DNA of 35,447 bases from Minisyncoccota bacterium (GTDB lineage: Bacteria > Patescibacteriota > Minisyncoccia > JAHIHE01 > JAGLIN01). The DNA lies in assembly GCA_023142995.1 (NCBI GenBank), contig JAGLIM010000001.1:1-35447 (forward strand), in the 5' to 3' direction. A program made the position numbers and the translations under genes. Positions 10,016 through 19,348 of the stretch are shown piece after piece. The notes under the pieces were generated by a model. That model was not told the DNA's origin. It did not search any database and saw only the letters and a program-made list of their open reading frames with translations. How positions within the stretch are numbered: position 1 is the first letter of the stretch; the number at the start of each line of letters is the position of its first letter.

Positions 10016-10207
10016 TTACTTAACATTAATACTTGAATTATCATTAGCTTGATATTGCTTAGCATTATTTCTAGCTTTTTGTTCTTGTTTATTTGAAATA
10101 ATTTTAATATTTTTGTTTATATAAAAACCAAGTATTGCAATTACAATACTCACAATCACTCCAATCGTAGCAATCACCCCCTCATTTGCGTTTAAAAATT
10201 CAATCAT
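10016..10207 (-). CDS. Small single-TM protein ending in an NAKQYQANDNSSINVK motif, candidate membrane effector of the ABC-3C operon
   Basis: IATIGVIVSIVIAILGFYI transmembrane segment; C-terminus shares 12 of 15 aligned residues with the N-terminal motif of the next gene; 2-nt intergenic gap. Confidence 0.65.
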   Translation of the reverse strand: MIEFLNANEGVIATIGVIVSIVIAILGFYINKNIKIISNKQEQKARNNAKQYQANDNSSINVK

Positions 10208-10445
10208 ATTTTTTAAAATTATATTAATTTAATTATAACATTTTCTATAGATGAAATCAAAAATAAATTTTTGAAATATTTTAATTTATAATTTTATAAA
10301 TTAAACCTCACCTCATTCTTCTCAATCTCCCTTTCTATAATTTTAATCAATTTTTTAAATTATTATTTGAAAATATATTTGCCATAATTATTTTGTATAA
10401 GTATTATGAAAAAGCATTTTTATTTGAATAAAATCCCAACAAATG

Positions 10446-10574
10446 ATCCGCCAGAGGCGGATTCCACCTGTAATGTAATGCCAACCCCTGATTTACAATT
10501 TGCGTTTCCGTTTTTATCCGCCTCGTTCCGCTCGGCGAAAACCAACGATTTTCTTTTATTCCGCCTACGGCGGA
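10446..10574. repeat. GC-rich intergenic segment with short hairpins ATCCGCCAGAGGCGGAT and TCCGCCTACGGCGGA
   Basis: Palindromes at 10446-10462 and 10560-10574 bracket a segment unlike the surrounding AT-rich DNA. Confidence 0.6.
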
Positions 10575-10605
10575 GATTTCTAAAAAAATAATTTAAGTTT
10601 TTTTA

Positions 10606-11748
10606 TCACTCTCCTTCTAAAATATATTTTTCTACACCTTCTATGTAAGTATCATTATCATTATAGTCATAAATTATTCCAACACTGTATCGTGCTCTTG
10701 TAACCGCAACATAAAATTTTGCTTTTACTGTTTCAATTCCTGTTAGGTTACCATCCTTAATATATTTTTTTATTTTATCTGTTGGATAAATTAAGACTCT
10801 ATCAAAACTTAAACCTTTAGATGCTCCGTAGTTTAAATCTGGAGATTTTGCTTTTTGATAGTGTAACTTTGTTACTGTTTCATACTTTTTGCAGTAATTT
10901 TCTATATCATCGCTTTTAATAAGAAATATACCTTCATGTTCTGAAATATTTTCTCTACATTTTTTACATTCGCAAGATTCACAGTTTGGATGTTCGGTAT
11001 AGAGATTTGATGAAAAAGAGCAGATTTTTTGGTTATTTCTATGCGATTTGCTCAATGAGGTTATATCTATTTTACAAATATCTTTTTTGCACTTCTTATC
11101 AATAAATCCCTGTATTTTCCCGTTTTTATATTGTTTATACTTTGCAGAATCGTTTGTCGAATATGTCGCTTGCCTTGGATCGCCAACCATCTGAATATGT
11201 GATTCAGAATTGAAAAGTAATTTCAATAACTCCAAATCCCATCCTGCTAAATCCTGTATTTCATCAATAAAAATATGATGGTATATTTTTGATAGTCTGT
11301 TTATAATCTCATTATTACTCTTTTTGTTACATTCAAAAACGAATTTTGAGATCTTGTCAGAATATATTTTATAATTTTTTGTAAAGTAAAACTGTTTAAA
11401 GTCAGATTCTCCCCAATATATTGGTATACCTCTACTATTCTTTCCTCTTAATCCTGATTTTCCCTCAACCAAATAGAATCCAATCTTCTTTACAAACAAT
11501 TTATCATGCATGATACCTTGGTATGGTCTAACTCCATGTTGTAGTAAAAAGGAAAACCATGTTTGTATTGTGATATTCTTGGGGATATATTTTTTAATCT
11601 CAATTATTTTTTTGCGTATTTCTTTTTCATTCACTTCTGTGAAAGTAGTAATCAATACACTATCTTTTTTTATTGCTAGTGCTTCTTTCACAAGATGAGT
11701 TGTCTTTCCTGATCCAGCTGCGGCAATAATTAGTTTGTTAGTACTCAT
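10606..11748 (-). CDS. gajB: UvrD-like helicase, Gabija GajB-like
   Basis: Walker A LIIAAAGSGKTTHLV; HHIFIDEIQDLAGWDLELL; QMVGDPRQATYSTN; AKFYVAVTRARYSVGI; starts 3 nt after a GajA-like OLD nuclease ends. Confidence 0.8.
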   Translation of the reverse strand: MSTNKLIIAAAGSGKTTHLVKEALAIKKDSVLITTFTEVNEKEIRKKIIEIKKYIPKNITIQTWFSFLLQHGVRPYQGIMHDKLFVKKIGFYLVEGKSGLRGKNSRGIPIYWGESDFKQFYFTKNYKIYSDKISKFVFECNKKSNNEIINRLSKIYHHIFIDEIQDLAGWDLELLKLLFNSESHIQMVGDPRQATYSTNDSAKYKQYKNGKIQGFIDKKCKKDICKIDITSLSKSHRNNQKICSFSSNLYTEHPNCESCECKKCRENISEHEGIFLIKSDDIENYCKKYETVTKLHYQKAKSPDLNYGASKGLSFDRVLIYPTDKIKKYIKDGNLTGIETVKAKFYVAVTRARYSVGIIYDYNDNDTYIEGVEKYILEGE

Positions 11749-11751
11749 AAT

Positions 11752-13440
11752 TTATTGGATTGCGTTTAAAATATATTGAGGAAAGCTAACATTTTCTTTA
11801 GTGTCAAATATTTTCAATGCGCAATCCGTTTTGTTTGATCTCATATACTTATGTAATTCGTCTTCATTCGCATAGGTTGTTCCTAATATCATATTAAGTT
11901 TTTCTAAATCATTGCTTTTTAAAATTTTTGGTTCAAGTGTATTGTAATTGAATGGTTTTTCATTTTTTCCAATTTTTAAGTCTCCAGTGTCTTCAGTCTC
12001 ATCAAAACAAATTTCTATAAAGTCCTTTTTATTGTCTCCAAGATAATTTTTATATTTCTCTTTTATTAAATTAACATCTCCATCGTTATCAGTAACGACC
12101 GCAACAGGCTTATTTATCTTCTCAGCTATTTCTAAAAATCTCAAAAAAGCCGTTCCAACAGAAATAACATCAATTTGATCATGTATTGGTAGCCTGTCTT
12201 CATTTGATTTCTTGTATGCCATCTGAATAATCAATTCATCTGAATCTCCTTCAACTAAAATAACCTTTTTACAAAGAATAAGTCGTAGAGTATCATAACC
12301 TGACAATTTTGCGAAGTAATTTTTTGTATCTGGCTTTAAATCATCAAATCTAATTTCAGTCCTTTGGTTTGTTGTTGAATCTACGTTTAGCAGGATTAAG
12401 CTACCCAAGCCTAATTTATTAGCCACAAAACTACTATGTGTTGAGATAATTACTTGTTTTTCCTCGTTAGTTTCTTGAATGTGTTTAATAAGTTCATTTA
12501 GCTTTGTGTGAGATAGGTGATTTTCAGGCTCTTCTAATAACAAAACATTTTTCCTTTGGGCTTGTTTATGACTCAAGGCTAATTTTGTTTTCACAATACA
12601 TTGTTCGCCTTTACCTACGTGATGGAATGGTACATCATCTAAATATGTTGTTAATGTAGTCTCCCAAGCATTTTTGGACGATAAGTCCACCGATAATTCC
12701 ACTTTTTTATTTGAAATGTTTATTGCGTCCTTTATTAAGACATTCACATCTTTTATAGAAGAATCATTCATAAAAGCATCTCTCATTTTCCTGTAAGCTT
12801 GTTCAATCTTAATTTTATCAGAATCCTCTAGGTGATCTTTTAGGATTCTTGAAATATAAATATCTGAACCATTGTGGTATCTGTTACTAGAAGAATCTAT
12901 CAATGCCGACTTGATAGGAATTATTTTTGGTGTGACTCTTTCATCTCGTGCAAATGATGACCACGAAAAATCATAATATTCAATAGGAATTGACTGAACA
13001 TCACCACACTTAACTAATTCTTCATAATACGCCTGATGAGTTTCATTTAATGCAATTTTAAATTGGATTCCACATGCTTTTTGTTTTGTTGAGTTGCCGT
13101 TTCCTTCAAACAATGCTTTTAATGTCTCATCTTCAATATCATCAATAAATATTTCGATCAAAATTTCAGGAGGAAGTGGAACTGTTTCTGATTCACTAAT
13201 TTCTTTGAAATTTTCTAAATATTCATTTCTTACATCATTATTAAAAAGATATTGAGATAATTCTATTTTTAGATATCGCCCATTCAGTAAACCACTTAAT
13301 GCCAAATGAATAGCTTCTAAAATGGTTGATTTTCCTGTTTCGTTGTCGCCAACAAGAATATTTAAGCCTTTGTTTAGCTTTAAGGAAAATTCTCCCTTAA
13401 AGCATTTAAAATTTTTGATTTTAATTTGGCTGATATTCAT
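11752..13440 (-). CDS. gajA: OLD-family ATPase with TOPRIM nuclease domain, Gabija GajA-like
   Basis: Walker A LVGDNETGKSTILEAIHLAL; VLLLEEPENHLSHTKLNELI; VIISTHSSFVANKL; TOPRIM VILVEGDSDELII and AVVTDNDGD; class 2 OLD pairing with a UvrD helicase. Confidence 0.87.
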   Translation of the reverse strand: MNISQIKIKNFKCFKGEFSLKLNKGLNILVGDNETGKSTILEAIHLALSGLLNGRYLKIELSQYLFNNDVRNEYLENFKEISESETVPLPPEILIEIFIDDIEDETLKALFEGNGNSTKQKACGIQFKIALNETHQAYYEELVKCGDVQSIPIEYYDFSWSSFARDERVTPKIIPIKSALIDSSSNRYHNGSDIYISRILKDHLEDSDKIKIEQAYRKMRDAFMNDSSIKDVNVLIKDAINISNKKVELSVDLSSKNAWETTLTTYLDDVPFHHVGKGEQCIVKTKLALSHKQAQRKNVLLLEEPENHLSHTKLNELIKHIQETNEEKQVIISTHSSFVANKLGLGSLILLNVDSTTNQRTEIRFDDLKPDTKNYFAKLSGYDTLRLILCKKVILVEGDSDELIIQMAYKKSNEDRLPIHDQIDVISVGTAFLRFLEIAEKINKPVAVVTDNDGDVNLIKEKYKNYLGDNKKDFIEICFDETEDTGDLKIGKNEKPFNYNTLEPKILKSNDLEKLNMILGTTYANEDELHKYMRSNKTDCALKIFDTKENVSFPQYILNAIQ

Positions 13441-13494
13441 AGTTCTTATATTAAATTTCCTTAATTACTTTTTAAATCTTCTGCCTTAATTATT

Positions 13495-14661
13495 TTATTT
13501 ATCCTTAGAAACCGGAAGAAAATTGTTCTTATCTAGCATTTCTATAATACCCCTTAAAAGATAATTATTTTCAAAATGCAATACATATTTTCTTGACTTC
13601 TCTTTTTCTGGCATTAACATATTTTTATCTTTTAATTTTCTTATTGTTCTTGAAATTTCAGCTGGAATTTTACCTGGAAAAATATTTTTAAGATCTCCAG
13701 CTTGAATAACCTGCTTTTTAATAACAATTTTTAATATTTTTTCTTCCTGCGGTATTATTAATTTCCTTTCCAAAGAAAAATCAATAGCTGGCAATAAGAT
13801 ATTTTTAGATAAATAATTATAATCTAATAATTTATCTATTTTGTCTATTTCATTTTTTAAACCTTCTAACACATATTCACACCAACTTAATAAATCAACT
13901 TCCATTCCAGTGTCAGCTTTTGACAAAAATTTATAATATTTATCACGATTATTGCAAAAAATAGCAGTTGGATTTATAATCCGTCCAATGTGAATATTAA
14001 AACCCTGTTTTACTAACATAGCATATGTAAACAATCTGACTGTTCTTCCATTCCCATTATCAAAAGGATGTATCCACGCAAAACGATGGTGAGCAAGAGC
14101 GGTCTTTAAGAGATCATATTTTGAAGAATTTTCTTTATTTATAAAAGCAAAAAGTTCATCCATATAAGCAGGCACTTGAGACATATCAGGCGGAAGATGA
14201 TTTGACTTAGTAATACGCACATTCTCTTTTCTAAAATCACCTGGATTTTTGCTACCCTCTTTAATAAGATTTTTAACGACTTGTTTGTGAAGTTCACTAA
14301 CAAACATCCTATTAATTATTGTTTTATCAATATTTTCATCAATGAAAGCAAGCGCTTTTTCCATATTTTGTATTTCAATAATCTTTTCATCTTTAGTTTC
14401 CTTTTTCTCAATTTTTGTTTCAATAAATTCAGCAATAGTTGTTCTATTACCTTCAATCCGAGCAGATCCAATGCTTTCTAAAGTATGAAATATTTTTTTT
14501 AGTTGAAAAAAGGTTGATGGATGGGTTGTCCCGCCAAGCGGTTTTTTACGCAAATAATCAAGTTCAATAATAAAATCAGCTAACTTTGATTCAAAAGGAG
14601 GGTTTATAAGTTTTAAATCTGAGTGTTTAAATTTAACATCCATAATTTTAACATTTAACAT
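13495..14661 (-). CDS. Fic family protein (probable AMPylase) with N-terminal inhibitory motif
   Basis: Fic core HPFDNGNGR; inhibitory helix SARIEGN; C-terminal winged-helix-like region. Alternative start at MDVKFKHSDLK. Confidence 0.93.
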   Translation of the reverse strand: MLNVKIMDVKFKHSDLKLINPPFESKLADFIIELDYLRKKPLGGTTHPSTFFQLKKIFHTLESIGSARIEGNRTTIAEFIETKIEKKETKDEKIIEIQNMEKALAFIDENIDKTIINRMFVSELHKQVVKNLIKEGSKNPGDFRKENVRITKSNHLPPDMSQVPAYMDELFAFINKENSSKYDLLKTALAHHRFAWIHPFDNGNGRTVRLFTYAMLVKQGFNIHIGRIINPTAIFCNNRDKYYKFLSKADTGMEVDLLSWCEYVLEGLKNEIDKIDKLLDYNYLSKNILLPAIDFSLERKLIIPQEEKILKIVIKKQVIQAGDLKNIFPGKIPAEISRTIRKLKDKNMLMPEKEKSRKYVLHFENNYLLRGIIEMLDKNNFLPVSKDK

Positions 14662-14726
14662 TTAACATTTATTAATAAAATATGCTTTAAATAGGACATA
14701 TTATTTGTTTTTATAATAACAAACAT

Positions 14727-15278
14727 TTAACAAATTAGCAAATGCTCATTTAACAAATTAGCATATTCAAAACCCTCTCTCACTCCCCTGTCTTGCCATT
14801 CATCAGTCAATTCTTTTCTAATATCAATACTTTTTAAACGCTGATTTATCCATTCTCTTGAATAACCTTTTTTCAAATATGTTTTCATCGCTCTTTCAAA
14901 AGCAAGTTCAGGGTCTTCGGTTTCTTCAATCCTCTGATAGCCAACTTTTGCAAGCCATAGCTTAAAAGGCTCTGCTTTCGGTGATGGAATTGATTGAATA
15001 AGCCTTAGCAAATTTTCAGTATCTAAAACATCTGTTAAGTAATATTTTCCATCAGATGACTGCATTTTCAGTTGTCCCATTTTTTTGGACAACTGGTTTC
15101 CTTCTTCTTTTAGTTTAGTTTTTAAAGCATTCCAGTATTTTTTCGGTCTAGGACTATCTGTTAAAATTTCAATTATATCCACAACCGAAAAATACCAAAG
15201 TTCTTTATTCTCATCCCAATGACGGCGAACTTGTTTTTGATTAAATAAAATTATTGAATTAGATTTTTTCATAATCAC
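14727..15278 (-). CDS. Bro-N domain protein (phage antirepressor / DinD-like), apparently C-terminally truncated
   Basis: FNQKQVRRHWDENKELWYFSVVDIIEILTDSPRPKKYWNALKTKLKEEGNQL is Bro-N; ends abruptly in GVREGFEYANLLNEHLLIC* within a short tandem duplication. Confidence 0.85.
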   Translation of the reverse strand: MIMKKSNSIILFNQKQVRRHWDENKELWYFSVVDIIEILTDSPRPKKYWNALKTKLKEEGNQLSKKMGQLKMQSSDGKYYLTDVLDTENLLRLIQSIPSPKAEPFKLWLAKVGYQRIEETEDPELAFERAMKTYLKKGYSREWINQRLKSIDIRKELTDEWQDRGVREGFEYANLLNEHLLIC

Positions 15279-15586
15279 AATTTAGTTAAATTATAATCTA
15301 AACTTTCTAAACTCTTTCAAACTCCCTTAAATTTCCGACACAATTAAAATTTTCTACTCCGTGTCATCCATATATTTAGCTGATTTTCATCTACTTTTTA
15401 TAAAAAGAGAGAAATTTAAAAAAATAACTTAGTTTATTTAAGCCAGTTTTTAAAACCCCCTAAAACCCCCCCCCGTTCGGCTATCGCTCAGGGCAGGCTC
15501 TTATCAGGGGAAACAGTAAAACCTATGTATTTGATTCATCTTTACAAGGATTGTCCTTGCTTAATTTATAAGAATAACCAATTTCA

Positions 15587-17743
15587 CTATTCAGTGTAAT
15601 ATCTTATGTTCATACCAGATTTATCTCTGGTTACTTCACCATTAATAAATTCTTCTTTGTAGGTAAATTCTCCTTTTGAATAGCTTTTCCAAAAGCCAGA
15701 CCGTTTGTTGTTTGTGTAAAATCCTGTTTGTATAAGTTCTCCAAATGTACATTTGCTATTGTGGGCCTCGGTAGGACAATATCTGGTTATTGGACCGTTT
15801 TTTACTCCTTCTGTGTAAGTTGTAATAGTACGCAGATGATCTTCTGTAATATAATCTGTTATCACTTGATCATATTTACCATTTTTATAATGTCCTTCAA
15901 TGTCTATATCCCCGCCTTCTTGACGAAACTCTTGAAATGGTCCATGTTTGTCCCCTTCAGAATTGTAGCAAATAAACCGATATGGTTGTGAATGGTCTGA
16001 TCCCCAGTATGCAATACTTGGTCCAATAATTCGCCTACTTAGCTTAGGATCTACATATTTATATCCAGTGCTTTGACCATTGTCCCATATCTTAAATTCA
16101 GCGCCTTCTGTTATCGGGCAATCAGCCATAGACTCAGGCAATGTTGGAAATGCAACTTCTGGCTCTTCTTTTATTTCTGGTTTACCAACTGCGTCCACGC
16201 AACCTTGTTTTGAAGAATGATTTTCTACTTTCTCGCACATTTTTATATCCGATAGTTTTATAGCGATATCAATATAGCAAGTATCTTTATACTTTTTTTC
16301 AACAAACAAAAGCTCTTCTTCGCTCGTTGTTATTATTTTTGGACAAAAATTTGCATCTTCATGTTTTGTAGCCATAGCAAAATAACAAAGAGCCTGATTC
16401 AGTTCATCGTCTCCTGTATATGAGTTACACTTATTGGTATTTTTTTCTTCTACTGCCAAAACCAGTTCACACATATCTTTTATAAATTCTTCATTTATAT
16501 CATTACACATCGCACGACTTACAGTCTTTTTATTCAAAACAAAATGCCCGTAACAAATGTCTTTTGATTCAATATGCTCAATGTTTTCACAAATTTTCAA
16601 GTCATTACTCACTATAGCTATTTTTAACTTACATTGTCCGCTAGCATATTCGTCTTTTGCCATATCGCAATAACTCTCTTCTAAATTGTCAGCTCCTAAA
16701 ATCGCATAACAAACATCTTTATTGTCAGTTTGTGCAATCTCTTTGCAGGTATCTATAGTACCTCTTACTCGCGCGATATTTATCTGACAAAGTAATGCCT
16801 TCTCTTCATTCTCAATCTCATCACAAGCTTTTATGTCAGTGGTTCCACGACATTCATTATATGCCTGCTCATCGTCAATATAATGACAAAACAATCTTTG
16901 ATCCTCCATACTCGGCAAACCCCACGACACCTCTCGCACACAACTTCTCAACTTTGCGCCACTTTCCGAATTACATTCATCTACTAAAACTTGATACGCG
17001 TATTCATAGCAAAGATCTTTATGTCTTGTGTCTGTAATACCAGAACACTTTCTCACATCTTTATCTATCACCGCAAAAGCAGCCACACCCATAAACTGAT
17101 CTTGTTTTATATCTTTAAATTCATCATACAATATTTTACTGTCGCGATATTTTGCAATCAAACTAAAACCACATATATAGCTTTCTTCCTCCCCTAGTTT
17201 TTCGCATCTCTTAAACTCGGTATCAATCAGCTGTTGTTCTATGGAGCTCTCTATATCTTCAGCTGTAACAGTTTCCTTTGACTTTATAATAATATCCCCT
17301 TGTGCTTGTGAAAATTCTACGACAGGGTCAGGATTGATAATCCTGCTTGGATCAACAGAGAACTCAAGAAACTCAGTGTCTGTAGCAAATGATTTTGGAA
17401 TCTCTACGACAAATGCTTCTTCTGTTGCAGAAAAACTTAGTGTAAGAACTCCCTCGTAACCCCCTTCTTTATTTTTTGTATATTCAAGCACACGCTCTAT
17501 TTGACCTTTTTCTGTATTTTCAATCTTATATTTATATGAATAAACATCTTCATTCTTTTCAATATCATTCCACTCATTCTCTGGCAAAATCTGAAGCCAC
17601 TTTGGCGCTGAACCTTTTTCTTCCCACAGAGAATTGTCAAAAGTTAATTGCGAGGAAGAATTGTCAGGATTTTTCTGAAGCAAAAAAAACGCCACACCGA
17701 CTAATATAACGCTCAAGATAATAAGAATTTGTTTCATTTTCAT
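15587..17743 (-). CDS. Large membrane-anchored Cys-repeat protein with C-terminal MORN-like repeats
   Basis: N-terminal hydrophobic anchor ILIILSVILVGVAFFLL; repeated C-x(n)-C units (CENIEHIESKDICYGHF, CEKVENHSSKQGCVDAV); C-terminal GDKHGPFQEF, GHYKNGKYD, GVKNGPITRY, NNKRSGFWKSY. Confidence 0.75.
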   Translation of the reverse strand: MKMKQILIILSVILVGVAFFLLQKNPDNSSSQLTFDNSLWEEKGSAPKWLQILPENEWNDIEKNEDVYSYKYKIENTEKGQIERVLEYTKNKEGGYEGVLTLSFSATEEAFVVEIPKSFATDTEFLEFSVDPSRIINPDPVVEFSQAQGDIIIKSKETVTAEDIESSIEQQLIDTEFKRCEKLGEEESYICGFSLIAKYRDSKILYDEFKDIKQDQFMGVAAFAVIDKDVRKCSGITDTRHKDLCYEYAYQVLVDECNSESGAKLRSCVREVSWGLPSMEDQRLFCHYIDDEQAYNECRGTTDIKACDEIENEEKALLCQINIARVRGTIDTCKEIAQTDNKDVCYAILGADNLEESYCDMAKDEYASGQCKLKIAIVSNDLKICENIEHIESKDICYGHFVLNKKTVSRAMCNDINEEFIKDMCELVLAVEEKNTNKCNSYTGDDELNQALCYFAMATKHEDANFCPKIITTSEEELLFVEKKYKDTCYIDIAIKLSDIKMCEKVENHSSKQGCVDAVGKPEIKEEPEVAFPTLPESMADCPITEGAEFKIWDNGQSTGYKYVDPKLSRRIIGPSIAYWGSDHSQPYRFICYNSEGDKHGPFQEFRQEGGDIDIEGHYKNGKYDQVITDYITEDHLRTITTYTEGVKNGPITRYCPTEAHNSKCTFGELIQTGFYTNNKRSGFWKSYSKGEFTYKEEFINGEVTRDKSGMNIRYYTE

Positions 17744-17764
17744 ATATATTTTGGTTATTTTATT

Positions 17765-17844
17765 ATAAATATTTTTTTGACATTTATAAATATTTTTCGA
17801 CCTTGTGGAGAAATCAATCGCAAATAGTTCTCCATAAAGTCGAA
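17765..17844. repeat. Hairpin element copy B with about 2 AATATT units
   Basis: Arms 17796-17812 TTCGACCTTGTGGAGAA and 17828-17844 TTCTCCATAAAGTCGAA; same orientation as copy A. Confidence 0.85.
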
Positions 17845-17981
17845 CGATATTATCGTCTTAAGTTCTTACTTAGAGCAAAAAGAACGCATATTTTTTTAAA
17901 TAATAAACAAAAAACTATAAAACAATTGATATTTATAGTCTTAGTATAGCAAAAATTTGGCGAAATTGCTAATTTTCTTTA

Positions 17982-18785
17982 TTATATTTTCTTGCGAATA
18001 ATATTAACTTTATCCATAAACTTCTTGACTCTCGCATAATCAACTTCATTCTCCCAACACCCTTCTTCCTTAAAATATGATCCTACTATTAGAGCATCAG
18101 CAGTTTTTAAATAGGATTCTACATTCTCATATGTAACTCCTGAACCAACTAGAACTGGAATTTTAACTCCTTTTTTAACAGATTCTACTTCTTCTAAATT
18201 CGCTTCACATCCAGTCGCAATTCCAGTAACTATAACTCCATCGCCTATAAAAAATTCAACAGCATGCGCGGTTTCAATAATATCAACATCAGAAGTAATT
18301 GAATGCGCGCTATGCTTTTTCTTTATGTCAGCTAGTACAAGAATATTTTCAGCGTTTATTTGTCTTCTGTAACGCAAAAGTTCACCAGCACAAGATTCTA
18401 TGATTCCTTCGTCAGCAACATGAGCAAAAACAAACGCTTCTGCTCTAATAAAATCCAATTCAGAGACTTTTGCAACTGCAAGCGCTTCTTTATTTGCAGC
18501 AGCAAGAATTTGAATACCGCATGGAATATCAGAAAGTATCTTTTTAACTTCAATACAAACAGCAGTCATTGTTGAAACAATCTCTGGACCAACATTTTTA
18601 TTCAAATACGGAGCATCATGCATATTCTCAAGCATCACAGCATCAATTCCAGCCTTCTTATATATCTCTGCTTCCTTTTTTGCTTTTTCAATTATAGCTT
18701 CCACATTATCTTTTGATTTTGGAGTTCCAGGCAAAGCATCAACATGGATCATTCCAATTATTGTTTTGTTAAATATTTTTTTCAT
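17982..18785 (-). CDS. BtpA/SgcQ family protein
   Basis: IIGMIHVDALPGTPKSK...AGIDAVMLENMHDAPYL...GPEIVSTMTAV; GDGVIVTGIATG; PVLVGSGVT. Confidence 0.9.
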   Translation of the reverse strand: MKKIFNKTIIGMIHVDALPGTPKSKDNVEAIIEKAKKEAEIYKKAGIDAVMLENMHDAPYLNKNVGPEIVSTMTAVCIEVKKILSDIPCGIQILAAANKEALAVAKVSELDFIRAEAFVFAHVADEGIIESCAGELLRYRRQINAENILVLADIKKKHSAHSITSDVDIIETAHAVEFFIGDGVIVTGIATGCEANLEEVESVKKGVKIPVLVGSGVTYENVESYLKTADALIVGSYFKEEGCWENEVDYARVKKFMDKVNIIRKKI

Positions 18786-18878
18786 AATTATTACTTTATT
18801 TATAATATATATAGCTTATAATAACTTACAGAAAACGTCAATTTAAAAAAGAACAAAAATAAAAAAGTGACTTTTGCT

Positions 18879-19271
18879 TTAGCCACTCTGGAAATTTCCG
18901 AAGATAAGACCTTTGAGATCAGAGACTTTGATCGGATCTGTCAGATTATAGTCGTTTTTTATAAAAAAATTATCATATATAATTTTTTCAGACCCTTCAT
19001 CGTTGCTTTTAATTTTCTGAATCGCAATACCTTCTCCTATAAAAGGAATCTTAAAAGGAAAAGAATTAGCTGTTCTTTTATTATTACTCTCCACGATCTT
19101 AAAATCTTGAAGAACAATGGAATCAAATTGCAAAACATGATCTATCTTTCCCGTGAACAATAACGGAGTTCCTTCTGTTACATATTCTACACATGTTGAT
19201 TTTCCAATATAATGAACCAAATCATTCATTGCTTTTTTTCTAAACGAATTGCATTTAAGCATTACGATCAT
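18879..19271 (-). CDS. Hypothetical protein
   Basis: 130-aa ORF in a gene-sized gap, same strand as neighbours; no recognised family. Confidence 0.6.
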   Translation of the reverse strand: MIVMLKCNSFRKKAMNDLVHYIGKSTCVEYVTEGTPLLFTGKIDHVLQFDSIVLQDFKIVESNNKRTANSFPFKIPFIGEGIAIQKIKSNDEGSEKIIYDNFFIKNDYNLTDPIKVSDLKGLIFGNFQSG

Positions 19272-19348
19272 CCTCCTTGTGTTTAATTTATATCATACTA
19301 TATAATTTAACGCAAGATAGCAAGTAAATTAATAATACGAATACTGCT

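Noticed and set aside
10406-10591. 61-aa plus-strand ORF
   Set aside because: Made of CCGCC/GGCGG hairpin repeat sequence between two minus-strand operons; no coding evidence.
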